Notes: generated by a model from the letters alone, not told the origin. Numbered from the stretch's first letter, positions 42,786-56,612 are shown. The stretch: 64,000 bases of DNA from Sulfurimicrobium sp031426915 (GCA_031426915.1 JASJPB010000039.1:72826-136825), one strand, 5' to 3'. Translations and numbers: made by a program.

Positions 42786-45155
42786 CTACCCCAGCCCCGT
42801 CACCGCCTTCATCTTGACCGGCAAGGCATGGCCCTTGCGGGCACGTTTGCCGACAAAGGCATCCAATGCCGGTCCTGACACCTCCCACTCGGTAACTTTT
42901 CCGCCACGGCCTATGCCGCTAACCTTTGCCGATGTGACGATCGCTCGTGCGCCAATCAGTTTCTCGCCCTGGTTCAAACCCATCAAAATCACGCCTTTCC
43001 CGCCCGGCAAGGATTTCATCTCTTCAATCGCAAAGACGAGCAGGCGCGGCTCTCCGGACAAGGCGGCGATGTAGCGCGCTTGCGCCGGCACCTCGCTTGG
43101 CGGCAGCAGTGTGGCGCCTTCCTCAATGCTCATGTAGGCCTTGCCCGCCCGGTTGCGGGTGACCATGTCGCTCAGCGTGCCGATGAAACCCACCCCGGCC
43201 GTGGTTGCCATCAGGAACCGGGTTTCCAATGGCGCGGACAGCATGGCGATGATCTTGCCGTTCTGCAATTCGACCAGCGAGGACACCGGCACGCCGTCGC
43301 CCTTGCCGCCCGGCAGGTCCACCGGACGCACCGCATAGGCCCTGCCCTGCCCGTCCAGCAGCACGACGGGATGGATGGTTCGGGTTTCGATGATGGCCAG
43401 TCCTTCGTCGCCGTCTTTCCAGCTCAACGCGGCCTGGTCGATGTCGTGGCCGACGCGGCTGCGGATGAATCCGTTGCGCGACAGGATGACGGTCACCGGC
43501 TCGTCGGACAGTGCCTCCACGCTGGCGGCGGTCACTTTTTCGGCGTGCTGAATCAGGGTGCGGCGGTTATCGCCGTATTTGTCGGCGTCCTTGCGGATTT
43601 CCTCGATGATCAGCACGCGTCGTGCCGATTCGCTGCCCAGCAGATGATTGAGGCCGTCGCGTTCGGTCTGGAGTTCGCCCAACTCGCGCTCGATCTTGAA
43701 GCCCTCCAGCCGCGCCAGTTGGCGCAGGCGAATTTCCAGGATGTCCTCGGCCTGCACCTCGCTTAGGGCGAAGTGGGCCATCAGTTCCGGCTTGGGCTCG
43801 TCCGCCTCGCGAATGACGCGAATCACCTCGTCGATGCGCAGGAAGGCGATCATGCGCCCTTCGAGGATATGGATGCGCCGCTCGACCTCGTTGAAGCGGT
43901 GTTGCAGGCGCCGCGCCACCACCACCATGCGGAAGTCGCACCACTCGCGCACCACCTGCGTCAACGATTTCTGCTGTGGTCGGCCATCGCGGCCGATCAT
44001 GGTCATGTTGAGCGACTGGTTGTTCTCCAGCGAAGTATTGACCAACAGCAGGTTCATCAGGTCGTCGGCAGCGACGGTGCGGGTCTTGGGTTCCAGCAGG
44101 ATGCGCACCGGATGGGCCTGGTCGGAATCGTCGCGGAAAGTGTCGAGCATCGCCAGAACAGTGTTTTTGAGGTTCTGCTGATCCGGGTTCAGGGACTTCT
44201 TGCCCGCCTTGACCTTGGGGTTGACCAGTTCCTCGATCTCGGCCAGCACCTTGGCGGTGCTGGTATTGGGCGGCAGTTCGGTGATGGCGATGCGGTACTG
44301 GCCGCGCGCGAGCGGTTCCACGCTCCATTGCGCCCGCACCCGGATGCTGCCGCGTCCGGTTTCGTAGGCTTTGCGGATGTCCTCGGCTGCGGAAATGATC
44401 TGTCCGCCGCCAGGGAAGTCCGGGCCGGGGATGGCGGCGTAAACGGCTTCGTCGTCCGCGCCCTCGATCACCGCGATGCAGGCCTGGACCACTTCCCTCA
44501 GGTTGTGCGGCGCCATTTCCGTCGCCATGCCCACGGCGATGCCGGAAACGCCGTTCAACAGCAACACCGGCAGACGGGCCGGCAGCAACGCCGGTTCCTT
44601 CATGGTGCCGTCGTAGTTCTCTCGGAAATCCACTGTGCCGCGGTCGATTTCCGAGAGCAGGATGTCTTCCGCGAATTTCGACAGCCGCACCTCGGTGTAG
44701 CGCATGGCCGCCGGGGAATCGCCGTCGCGCGAGCCGAAGTTGCCCTGGCCCTCGATCAGCGGATAACGCAGCGTGAAGTCCTGCGCCATGCGCACGGCTG
44801 CCTCGTAGACCGCGGTGTCGCCGTGCGGGTGGTATTTACCGATCACGTCGCCGACGATGCGCGCCGATTTCTTGAACGGGGTATCCGAACGATTGCCCAG
44901 TTCGCGCATGGCGAACAGGATGCGCCGCTGCACCGGCTTCTGCCCGTCCTCGACGAAGGGCAAGGCCCGGTCCAGCACCGTGGACATGGCGTAGGTGAGG
45001 TAGGCGCGCTCGGCGAAGACGTGCAATGGCACGCCGTCTTCATCGCCCGGCGGCGGGGGGGGCGCTATCTCTAGTGGTGGCGGAGGAGACTGGTCCTCCT
45101 GTTCCGCCAGAGCCGGGATTATTTCGCCGAACATGTCGATTTGTAACTGAGTCAT
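42786..45155 (-). CDS. parC: DNA topoisomerase IV subunit A
   Basis: Breaks and rejoins DNA to unlink daughter chromosomes, acting with ParE. The QPVQRRILFAMRELG region near residue 75, YHPHGDTAVYEAAVRMAQDF near 110, and the active-site tyrosine in SPAAMRYTEVRLSKFAEDIL near 150 identify a type IIA topoisomerase A subunit. The 789-residue length with a short C-terminal domain fits ParC rather than GyrA. ATG 45155 overlaps the parE stop (TGATG). An insertion of Pro and Glu residues lies near the N-terminus. Confidence 0.92.
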   Translation of the reverse strand: MTQLQIDMFGEIIPALAEQEDQSPPPPLEIAPPPPPGDEDGVPLHVFAERAYLTYAMSTVLDRALPFVEDGQKPVQRRILFAMRELGNRSDTPFKKSARIVGDVIGKYHPHGDTAVYEAAVRMAQDFTLRYPLIEGQGNFGSRDGDSPAAMRYTEVRLSKFAEDILLSEIDRGTVDFRENYDGTMKEPALLPARLPVLLLNGVSGIAVGMATEMAPHNLREVVQACIAVIEGADDEAVYAAIPGPDFPGGGQIISAAEDIRKAYETGRGSIRVRAQWSVEPLARGQYRIAITELPPNTSTAKVLAEIEELVNPKVKAGKKSLNPDQQNLKNTVLAMLDTFRDDSDQAHPVRILLEPKTRTVAADDLMNLLLVNTSLENNQSLNMTMIGRDGRPQQKSLTQVVREWCDFRMVVVARRLQHRFNEVERRIHILEGRMIAFLRIDEVIRVIREADEPKPELMAHFALSEVQAEDILEIRLRQLARLEGFKIERELGELQTERDGLNHLLGSESARRVLIIEEIRKDADKYGDNRRTLIQHAEKVTAASVEALSDEPVTVILSRNGFIRSRVGHDIDQAALSWKDGDEGLAIIETRTIHPVVLLDGQGRAYAVRPVDLPGGKGDGVPVSSLVELQNGKIIAMLSAPLETRFLMATTAGVGFIGTLSDMVTRNRAGKAYMSIEEGATLLPPSEVPAQARYIAALSGEPRLLVFAIEEMKSLPGGKGVILMGLNQGEKLIGARAIVTSAKVSGIGRGGKVTEWEVSGPALDAFVGKRARKGHALPVKMKAVTGLG

Positions 45156-47122
45156 CAAATATCTGCTTCCACGAGATTGCCCCTCTCTTCCATCCAGGCG
45201 CGCCGCCCGGCGGCCTCGCCCTTGCCCATCAGCAGCGTGAACTGGCGCCGCGCCTCATCCAGGTCGTCCCTGGGCATCGTCATGGGCAGCAGGCGGCGGG
45301 TATCGGGATGCATGGTGGTTTCCCGCAACTGCTCGGGGTTCATTTCGCCCAGGCCCTTGAAACGGCCGACGTGAATGTGATCCTCGCGCACCCCGTCTTC
45401 GCGCAGCCGCTCCAGCATCTGATCGCGCTCCCCTTCGTCCAGCGCATAGAGGCGGCGCTCGCCCCGACTCTTTCCCTGGGCGGCGACCTTGATGGAGAAC
45501 AGCGGCGGCTGGGCAATATAGACATGGCCCAGTTCGATCAGCTTGGGAAAATGGCGGAAAAATAGCGTCAACAGCAGCGTCTGGATATGGCTGCCGTCCA
45601 CGTCCGCATCCGCCATGACGATCAGCTTGCCATAGCGCAGGTTGTCGAGCACCGAATCGGCGGCGTCGACCTCGTGCGGATCGATGCCCAGCGCCACGGC
45701 GATGTCGTGCACCTCGTTATTGCCGAAGATCTCGCCGCGCCCCACTTCCCAGGTGTTGAGCACCTTGCCGCGTAGCGGCAGGATGGCCTGGTAGTCGCGC
45801 TCGCGCCCCTGCTTGGCCGAGCCGCCCGCCGAATCCCCTTCCACCAGGAACAGTTCGTTGCGGCTGGTATCGCTCGACTCGCAGTCGGTCAATTTGCCGG
45901 GCAAAACCGCCGCGCCCGACTGTTTCTTCTTCTCCACCGCCTTGCCGGATTTCAGCCGCGCCTGTGCCGCCTTGATGGCCAGTTCGGCGATCTTCTTGCC
46001 CTCCTCAACATGGCTGTTGAGCCAGGAATCGAGCGGGTCCTTGACGCGGGAAGCGACCAGCCTCAAGGCATCGCGGCTGGAGAGTTTTTCCTTGGTCTGT
46101 CCCTGGAACTGGGGGTCGAGGATGCGCGTCGAGAGTACGAAACGCACCTGTCGCCACACGTCTTCCGCCTGGAGATTGACCTTGCCCGGCAACAGTCCGT
46201 GGTGGCTGACGAACTCCTTGAGCGATTCGTAGATGCCCGAGCGCAGCCCCGCCTCATGCGTGCCGCCGGAGAGCGTCGGGATCAGGTTGACGTAGGACTC
46301 CCCCATCCCGCCGACACCCTCGCACCAGGCAAGCGCCCAGGATGCGCCCTCGCCCTCCGAGAAACCGCCGGCATCCTCCGCACCCGCGTAGCGTTCCGCG
46401 GCGAAAATGGGACTCACATAAGCCTGCTCGCTATCCGGCAGCGTTTCGCTCAAATAGGACACCAAACCATCGGCGTACTGCCAGATCTTTTCTTGTCCGG
46501 ATTCCTCGTCCAGCAACACCACCTTGAGCCCCGGCAACAAAACCGCCTTGGCGCGCAGCAGGCGCTCCAGCTCGGTGCGCTTGGCAAACGGCGTATCGAA
46601 ATAGCGCGCGTCCGGCCAGGCCCGCACCAGGGTGCCGGAAGTGCGCACACCGATGGTGCCGATTTCGGCCAGGGGTTCGATCACGTCGCCTGCCGAAAAT
46701 GCCATGCGATGAATCTTCCCCTCGCGCTTGACGGTGACCTCCAGACGGGAAGAAAGCGCATTGGTGACCGATACGCCCACACCATGCAAACCGCCCGAAA
46801 AGGCATACGCGCCGCCCGATTTCTTGTCGAACTTTCCGCCCGCATGCAATCGGGTGAAAACCACCTCGACCGTCGGCACGCCTTCATCAGGATGAATCCC
46901 GACCGGAATGCCGCGCCCGTCATCCTCGACCGAGACCGAGCCGTCCACATGCAGCGTGACCGCAATCTTCCTGGCAAAGCCGCCCAAGGCTTCGTCGGCG
47001 GCGTTGTCGATGATTTCCTGGATGATGTGCGTGGGCGAATCGGTCCGGGTATACATCCCGGGCCGTTCCTTGACGGGTTCGAGTCCTTTCAGGACGCGGA
47101 TGGAAGATTCTGAGTAAGCCAT
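45155..47122 (-). CDS. parE: DNA topoisomerase IV subunit B
   Basis: ATPase subunit of topoisomerase IV. The GHKL ATP site shows EIIDNAADEALGG near residue 36 and DDGRGIPVGIHPDEG near 66; the Toprim domain has LFLVEGDSAGGSAKQGRERD near 430 and DADVDGSHIQTLLLTLFFR near 510. Length 655 and pairing with parC favour ParE over GyrB. It is the first gene of the pair. Confidence 0.93.
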   Translation of the reverse strand: MAYSESSIRVLKGLEPVKERPGMYTRTDSPTHIIQEIIDNAADEALGGFARKIAVTLHVDGSVSVEDDGRGIPVGIHPDEGVPTVEVVFTRLHAGGKFDKKSGGAYAFSGGLHGVGVSVTNALSSRLEVTVKREGKIHRMAFSAGDVIEPLAEIGTIGVRTSGTLVRAWPDARYFDTPFAKRTELERLLRAKAVLLPGLKVVLLDEESGQEKIWQYADGLVSYLSETLPDSEQAYVSPIFAAERYAGAEDAGGFSEGEGASWALAWCEGVGGMGESYVNLIPTLSGGTHEAGLRSGIYESLKEFVSHHGLLPGKVNLQAEDVWRQVRFVLSTRILDPQFQGQTKEKLSSRDALRLVASRVKDPLDSWLNSHVEEGKKIAELAIKAAQARLKSGKAVEKKKQSGAAVLPGKLTDCESSDTSRNELFLVEGDSAGGSAKQGRERDYQAILPLRGKVLNTWEVGRGEIFGNNEVHDIAVALGIDPHEVDAADSVLDNLRYGKLIVMADADVDGSHIQTLLLTLFFRHFPKLIELGHVYIAQPPLFSIKVAAQGKSRGERRLYALDEGERDQMLERLREDGVREDHIHVGRFKGLGEMNPEQLRETTMHPDTRRLLPMTMPRDDLDEARRQFTLLMGKGEAAGRRAWMEERGNLVEADI

Positions 47123-47298
47123 TGATTTATTCTAGTTTCTAATGTGTGGCCGGGTGTGGCGCTGAAATCCGGAATGATAGCCGTCGTGATTGTATATCAG
47201 CGCGGAATTTTGAACACACCCGGCACTCAAGTTCTGTGCTGGCTGGATGCTCCCATTACCCGATTGCGCCTCTCCGGGCATCGTGACATCCATCAGGA

Positions 47299-51534
<4,236 letters not shown>

Positions 51535-51640
51535 TTATGGAGGTTGTTGTCCATTCCAAATTGCTGCTTTTGCGATCCGTCGTTAGGCGGGATCATTGAG
51601 GATAATTCTTGTTGTCACGCTGAAAGCCGCAAGGACAAAA

Positions 51641-51659
51641 TGTAGTGGCGGAGAGGGTG
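51641..51659 (+). repeat. attL of the integrated element
   Basis: The 19 bases match 58623-58641 with one mismatch (G/T at position 5); the final 14 bases are identical. It carries the tRNA-Ser 3' end sequence (CCA, discriminator and acceptor strand) without the rest of a tRNA. It lies 122 bp before the integrase start and about 107 bp upstream of the sensor kinase gene. Confidence 0.82.
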
Positions 51660-51780
51660 TCCGCCGGAATAGAATTCTTGCCGTATCACGAAGAATCATA
51701 AGTTATTGATCCAATGAAATAACGCGGTTATTGTTGCATCAATTAGTGGCACGTCGTATCATCATGTCTTAGGCTTATTG

Positions 51781-53040
51781 ATGGGGCGTATGATGGGACG
51801 AATTAAGGCACCTATGGCGGAGAAAGTCTCCGCCAAACTCTCTAAACAGGCCGGAATGCACGCGGTAGGAGGTGTTCCTGGGCTTTACCTGCTGGTCTCC
51901 GGGACGGGCGGCGCCTCGTGGATTTTCCGCTATTCCTTTTCCGGTCGCCGTCGCGACCTTGGTCTAGGCAGCTACATCGACTTGCCGCTGTCAGATGCGC
52001 GCAAGAAGGCCATGGAACAGCGCAGGTTGATCCTTGATGGCATTGACCCCGTAGAGTCCCGCAAGGCCGCACGAAGCGCCCTCGCCTCCACCCGCGCAAG
52101 CGCCCTCACCTTCGAGCAATGCGCCCTCGCCTATATCGCATCCCAAGAGCCTGGATGGAAGAACGCCAAGCACGGCGACCAATGGCGCAACACGCTAAGC
52201 ACGTATGCATACCCCGTGGTAGGCGGACTTCTGGTCCGGGACGTGGAACAGGCGCACGTCCTGCAAATCCTAGAGCCGCTTTGGACGACCAAGACCGAAA
52301 CGGCATCACGGCTTCGCGGTCGCATTGAAAGCGTCATTGATTACGCAACGGCGCGCGGATACCGAACCGGGGATAATCCAGCCCGCTGGCGTGGCCATCT
52401 GGACAAACTCATGCCCGCGCCTTCAAAGGTTGCGAAGGTCGAACACCATGCAGCCATGAGTTACAACGAGCTTCCGGGATTCATACTCGCATTGCACCAA
52501 CAGGCCGGAATGGGTGCGCGCGCTCTGGAGTTCGCCATTCTCACGGCGGCGCGATCCGGCGAGGTGCGCGGCGCGACCTGGGGCGAAATCGACAGCGCCG
52601 CCGCCGTGTGGACAATACCGGCGGGCCGGATGAAGGCCGAAAAAGAGCACCGCATACCGCTATCTGCTCACGCGCTGGAAATGCTCCGCGCCCTGCCCCG
52701 CGTTGCAGGCTCTGACCTGATATACCCGAGCACCAAGGGGACGCCGCTTTCAGACATGACCCTGACGGCAGTATTGCGCCGAATGGACCGGGGAGAGGTA
52801 ACCGCGCACGGCTTCCGTTCAACCTTCCGCGATTGGGCAGGGGAATCCACAAGCTACCCTCGCGAGGTGATCGAGCACGCCCTCGCCCACCAGCTCAAGG
52901 ATAAAGCGGAAGCCGCTTATGCACGGGGAACCCTATTCGACAAGCGGCGGCGGTTGATGGACGACTGGGCGAAGTATTGCCACACTCCCCAAGCGACCGC
53001 CGCCAGCGTGACGCCGATAAACAGCATGGCGGGCGCGTAA
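51781..53040 (+). CDS. int: P4-type tyrosine recombinase integrase
   Basis: Site-specific recombinase that inserts and excises the element. The N-terminal arm-binding domain (DUF4102 type) shows GGASWIFRYSFSGRRRDLGL near residue 43. The catalytic domain has the first Arg in TAARSGEVRGATW near 263, HGFRSTFRDWAGEST (His-x-x-Arg) near 342, a further His in IEHALAHQLKDKAE near 364, and the nucleophile Tyr in AEAAYARGTLFDKRR near 380. The exact start is uncertain among ATG 51781, 51790, 51793 and 51814. It is adjacent to attL and overlaps the next gene by 1 nt (TAATG). Confidence 0.92.
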   Translation: MGRMMGRIKAPMAEKVSAKLSKQAGMHAVGGVPGLYLLVSGTGGASWIFRYSFSGRRRDLGLGSYIDLPLSDARKKAMEQRRLILDGIDPVESRKAARSALASTRASALTFEQCALAYIASQEPGWKNAKHGDQWRNTLSTYAYPVVGGLLVRDVEQAHVLQILEPLWTTKTETASRLRGRIESVIDYATARGYRTGDNPARWRGHLDKLMPAPSKVAKVEHHAAMSYNELPGFILALHQQAGMGARALEFAILTAARSGEVRGATWGEIDSAAAVWTIPAGRMKAEKEHRIPLSAHALEMLRALPRVAGSDLIYPSTKGTPLSDMTLTAVLRRMDRGEVTAHGFRSTFRDWAGESTSYPREVIEHALAHQLKDKAEAAYARGTLFDKRRRLMDDWAKYCHTPQATAASVTPINSMAGA

Positions 53041-53708
53041 TGGCCGGGAAGGTAACATTCAAGCACCGGGATGACGCGGGCAAAAGCGTAGGGTGGCAGC
53101 ATTTCAACGCTGGCAAGGGCTGGGTATCCCCGATAGAGATAACGGAAGCCGTGAAAGCGGAATTAGCCGGGGCGCTGGGTAAGGACTTGACGCCGAAACA
53201 GCTAGGGTTTCTGGCGGTGGAATGCGGCGCCATTAAAACGCTCGCCCGCAAACTGATGCCCGAAGCAACAATGCAGGACATAAAGCGAACCCTGGACGCG
53301 ATGGCAAAGCTACCGCCCGAAGCGGCCGCCATAGCCTACCGAGAATGCGACGACAGCACCCAGGCCGAAATAGACGGCGCGTTGGCGGAATTGGACTGTG
53401 TGGCGTTCCCCTATCCCTACCCCCCGCCCGACTTGATCCCCCAGGCGGCAGCGGTCGCGCGCGGGTCTCTTACCACGAGCGAGGGTGGAAAACCGGGTGA
53501 AGTTCATCGGATTGTGCGCCTCGCGCTGAATTCCTGGAAGGCGTTCGGGGGCGTGAACATGAAGGCGTGGCACTCTGATCCCGAAATTATGTCTCCGCTC
53601 ATGCGCTGGACGGCTGCGCTGTATACGGCGGTAAAAAGTGACCCGCCGGACCTGAAACACCCGGACCTGAAACACCTTAAAGAACTGCTGAATGAAATGC
53701 TGAGGTAA
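53040..53708 (+). CDS. Unknown protein of the integrated element
   Basis: A 222-residue soluble protein without a recognised domain. ATG 53040 overlaps the integrase stop, so it is probably translated with it; the frame is open upstream only inside int. Near the C-terminus DPPDLKHPDLKHLKEL arises from a perfect 15-bp tandem duplication (53646-53660 and 53661-53675), which suggests recent slippage. Pro- and Ala-rich middle part. A role in excision or regulation is possible from its place behind int, but nothing in the sequence proves this. Confidence 0.65.
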   Translation: MAGKVTFKHRDDAGKSVGWQHFNAGKGWVSPIEITEAVKAELAGALGKDLTPKQLGFLAVECGAIKTLARKLMPEATMQDIKRTLDAMAKLPPEAAAIAYRECDDSTQAEIDGALAELDCVAFPYPYPPPDLIPQAAAVARGSLTTSEGGKPGEVHRIVRLALNSWKAFGGVNMKAWHSDPEIMSPLMRWTAALYTAVKSDPPDLKHPDLKHLKELLNEMLR

Positions 53709-53713
53709 GGTTA

Positions 53714-53798
53714 TCCCCCCTAGAATCGCGCACCACGTCGCGCCTAGTATTAGCCCCATGCATAACGCGCCATCCCGGCGCTTGGCGAATCTAGGGGA
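53714..53798. promoter_or_regulatory. Inverted repeat in the leader of the AlpA-like gene
   Basis: TCCCCCCTAGAATCGC (53714-53729) and GCGAATCTAGGGGA (53785-53798) are imperfect inverted copies separated by about 55 nt. The right arm ends 7 nt before ATG 53805 and contains the Shine-Dalgarno-like GGGGA. It could be an operator pair for AlpA or an RNA structure controlling its translation. Confidence 0.4.
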
Positions 53799-53804
53799 AA
53801 CATC

Positions 53805-54023
53805 ATGGCAAAAAGCAATATACCGGGCGCGCTGGTCAACTTCGATTCACTCCCGGACGCTGCGCACGTCCGCCTTCCAGTTGTTTCGGCTCTTTATGGT
53901 TGCTCACCGGCTACCGTGTGGCGACGGGTAAAGGACGGCCACATCCCCGCGCCCGTTCGCTTATCTCCGCGCTGCACCTCTTGGAATGTCGGAAATTTAC
54001 GCGCCGCGCTTCGCGCTGCTTGA
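53805..54023 (+). CDS. alpA: AlpA-like helix-turn-helix regulator
   Basis: A 72-residue DNA-binding protein. LPVVSALYGCSPATVWRRVK (residues about 24-43), then DGHIPAPVRLSPRCTSWNVGNL, is the winged helix-turn-helix pattern of AlpA/MerR-like excisionase-type proteins. In P4-like elements and Gram-negative satellites AlpA proteins activate the island and its excision genes. The ribosome binding site GGGGA overlaps an inverted repeat. About 95 nt separate it from the preceding gene, so it probably has its own promoter. Confidence 0.78.
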   Translation: MAKSNIPGALVNFDSLPDAAHVRLPVVSALYGCSPATVWRRVKDGHIPAPVRLSPRCTSWNVGNLRAALRAA

Positions 54024-54070
54024 GTGGCAACCCATCCATAACCATACCGCTGTGAAGCGCTGGAGAAATT

Positions 54071-56104
54071 ATGACAATATCAAATGAAATCGCCCGCGAG
54101 CAGGCGGGCGAAGTTGGGACGGCAGAGCAGGAGGAGTTACAGCCGCATCATATTCCCGCCGCCCAGCCTGCGCAAGCCCTGGCTATTACCTACTACCCCG
54201 ACCTGCCTGCGCGTTTGCAAGATCGCAGCGCGACGACCTGGGCCGCGTTGATTCAGCAGATTGCCGCACCGCATGAATACCTCTCGAAGCAGGTTATGCC
54301 ATTGCTCAAAATGGCCCGCTTCGGTGACACCCCGACCGCGCGCGGCTCGCTTCGCCACGATGGCAATATCCTGGCCGTCAGCGGCATTGAAGGCGACTAC
54401 GACGGCGGCAAAGTGTCGCTTGAAATCGCGGCGGGACTGCTCGCTCTGCATGGGATTGAAGCCGCGCTTTACAGCACGCCTTCCCACACTCCACAGGCGC
54501 CCCGCTGGCGCGTGGCGTGCCCCTTGTCCTGCGAACACTTGCCAGCATCACGGCGCGACCTGGTGGCGCGCCTCAATGGCGCCCTTGGCGGCATCCTGGC
54601 GCCCGAATCTTTCACCCTCTCGCAAGCTTATTACTTCGGCAAAGTGGCCGGGACTGTCTACGAGTGGCGCCACGTTGCGGGGCAATGCGTGGACCGGTTG
54701 CCGGGGCTGCCAGTGGTTTATCCCGCGCCCTTACCGGTAGTGCCTGCCGCCGGGGACAGTGTGCGGGTATTCCCGGAGGGCATGCGAAATGCCACATTGA
54801 CCGCAGCGGCGGGACACATGCGGCGCGCTGGATTCGACGGCCCGGCGATCTTGACGGCCCTGACAGGCATGAACGAAAAAGAATGCGTTCCGCCCCTGGA
54901 TAGTTGGGAGGTCGAGCAGATAGCCGCCAGCATAAGCCGCTACGCCCCCGAGCCGCAGCTATGGGAAATGGGGTTCGGGGTAGCGCCCTTGCCACCTGGA
55001 GCAATCCCTATTCCACCCGGCGGGCTACAGGCACCCGCTGGCCACCGCGCGCCGCGCGTCTCAGTCGTTGATGTATTGACCTCGCCGCCCGCACCGCAAC
55101 GCTTTTACATTGACGGCATATTGCCCGCTGGCGTGCTAACCCTGCTGGGCGCGCATGGTGGCGCGGGGAAGTCCATCCTGGCCCTGCAGGCCGCCGTTTC
55201 GCTGGCCCTGGGCCGCGCCTTCATGGGCCTGCTTGTCGAGCGTTGCCGCGTCCTGTTCTTCTCTGGAGAAGACCCCGCGCCCGTGGTTCGCCGCCGCCTG
55301 CACCGCATCTGCACCGCGTGGTTCATCAATCCGCATGATCTGGATGGCTGGCTGCTGGTACTGGACGCCACAGAGCGCCCCGTGTTGTATACCGCAGCAG
55401 GCCCGACGGTCGCCTATGCCGAATTGCAGGAGGAGGTTACCGCTTTCGCACCTGGCGTGCTCATTGTGGACAACGCCAGCGACACATTTGACGCGAACGA
55501 GATCGAGCGGGCCAGGGTGCGCGAGTTTATCCGCTTGCTGGTGGCCCTGGGCAAGCCCCACGATGCCGCCGTGTTACTGCTGGCCCACGTGGACAAGGCC
55601 ACGGCAAGGGCTGGCGGTAGCGCCGAGGGTTACAGCGGTTCGACGGCCTGGCATAACTCGGCACGGTCGCGGCTTTTCCTGACTGGAGCAGACGGGCGCC
55701 TGACCCTGGAGCACCAGAAAAGCAACCTGGGCCGCCTGGCTGATCCCATTCATCTGGCCTGGACGCCCGAAGGATTGCTCATTTCCACCGGCGCCCCTGG
55801 TAACGCCGATGATCGAAGCGCGGTACTCCGGTTGATTGCCGAGGCTCACGAGCGCGGGGACCATGTTTCGCCGTCGCCCACTTCCCCAACAAATGCATGG
55901 GCGGTCTTATCGGTGCTCCCAGATTTTCCCGCCGGACTCCAACGGAAAGACTTAAACAGAATTATGGCGTCTCTCGAATCTGCCGGGGAAATTATGCGCG
56001 GGGAAATTTTAGGCCCAAATCGCCACAGTAAATTGGTTTATCGCCCGGTTGCGCTAACTGCGCTAACTACGCGCCAACTACCAGTTAGCGCAATCAGCGG
56101 GTGA
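54071..56104 (+). CDS. Primase-helicase fusion replication protein
   Basis: A 677-residue replication protein. The first 220 residues resemble the archaeo-eukaryotic type primase region of plasmid and satellite proteins (GNILAVSGIEGDYDGGKVSL). Residues about 238-296 look like a PriCT helical domain (RNATLTAAAGHMRRAGFDGP; DSWEVEQIAASISRYAPEPQ). Residues about 345-580 are a RepA-like hexameric helicase: Walker A GAHGGAGKS near 360, VLFFSGEDPAP, Walker B VLIVDNASDTF, and the AHVDKATARAGGSAEGYSGS loop. The C-terminal 90 residues may be a winged helix. GGAGA lies 5 nt before the ATG. Such proteins start replication of P4-like and PICI elements. Confidence 0.83.
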   Translation: MTISNEIAREQAGEVGTAEQEELQPHHIPAAQPAQALAITYYPDLPARLQDRSATTWAALIQQIAAPHEYLSKQVMPLLKMARFGDTPTARGSLRHDGNILAVSGIEGDYDGGKVSLEIAAGLLALHGIEAALYSTPSHTPQAPRWRVACPLSCEHLPASRRDLVARLNGALGGILAPESFTLSQAYYFGKVAGTVYEWRHVAGQCVDRLPGLPVVYPAPLPVVPAAGDSVRVFPEGMRNATLTAAAGHMRRAGFDGPAILTALTGMNEKECVPPLDSWEVEQIAASISRYAPEPQLWEMGFGVAPLPPGAIPIPPGGLQAPAGHRAPRVSVVDVLTSPPAPQRFYIDGILPAGVLTLLGAHGGAGKSILALQAAVSLALGRAFMGLLVERCRVLFFSGEDPAPVVRRRLHRICTAWFINPHDLDGWLLVLDATERPVLYTAAGPTVAYAELQEEVTAFAPGVLIVDNASDTFDANEIERARVREFIRLLVALGKPHDAAVLLLAHVDKATARAGGSAEGYSGSTAWHNSARSRLFLTGADGRLTLEHQKSNLGRLADPIHLAWTPEGLLISTGAPGNADDRSAVLRLIAEAHERGDHVSPSPTSPTNAWAVLSVLPDFPAGLQRKDLNRIMASLESAGEIMRGEILGPNRHSKLVYRPVALTALTTRQLPVSAISG

Positions 56105-56256
56105 GGCCAGCGGTCTGCGCTGGCTTCTCTGTAGGGGTGTGGGGAGTCAGCGCGCGCAGTTACTTCCCGCATTTGGGGATTTTGGGAAGTGTGGCCATAA
56201 ATTTATAAGTATGGCCCGACCAACCGAGCGGCAAATTTTAAATTAAGGATTAAATT

Positions 56257-56559
56257 ATGAACGCCATATTTTTGGAAATGACAGACTCCGAACTGATCGC
56301 CGCCACCCTGGCCGAATACCAGGCCGCCAAAGCCGAAGGGCGCACTCCTGTTTACCGCGCACGGTTTGAGCGTGAAGGCAGGACCGTGACTTTCCCTTGC
56401 CCGGTATGCCGCGCCAGACGCCGCCAAATTTGGCATGTCCACGGTTGCCCCGACGGCCTGGGAGGTCACAGGGAAGCACACTGCACCGAATCCGGCGCCC
56501 ATCCTCGAGGGTATTACCTGGCTAGGCCCTTCTTGCCCTACATCGGCAAGCGCAACTAA
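56257..56559 (+). CDS. Small Cys/His-rich protein of the element
   Basis: A 100-residue protein whose middle contains FPCPVCRARRRQIWHVHGCP followed by GGHREAHC, a CxxC plus HxHxC and HxxxHC pattern that suits zinc binding. No named family is recognised. AAGGA lies 6 nt before ATG 56257. It follows the replication gene after a 150-nt gap and may be a regulator or a phage-interference factor, but that is speculation from position. Confidence 0.6.
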   Translation: MNAIFLEMTDSELIAATLAEYQAAKAEGRTPVYRARFEREGRTVTFPCPVCRARRRQIWHVHGCPDGLGGHREAHCTESGAHPRGYYLARPFLPYIGKRN

Positions 56560-56612
56560 TTCAAAAACCGCCGCCGGGGCGGACCCCCGGCAACCAACCG
56601 AAAGGAACCAAT

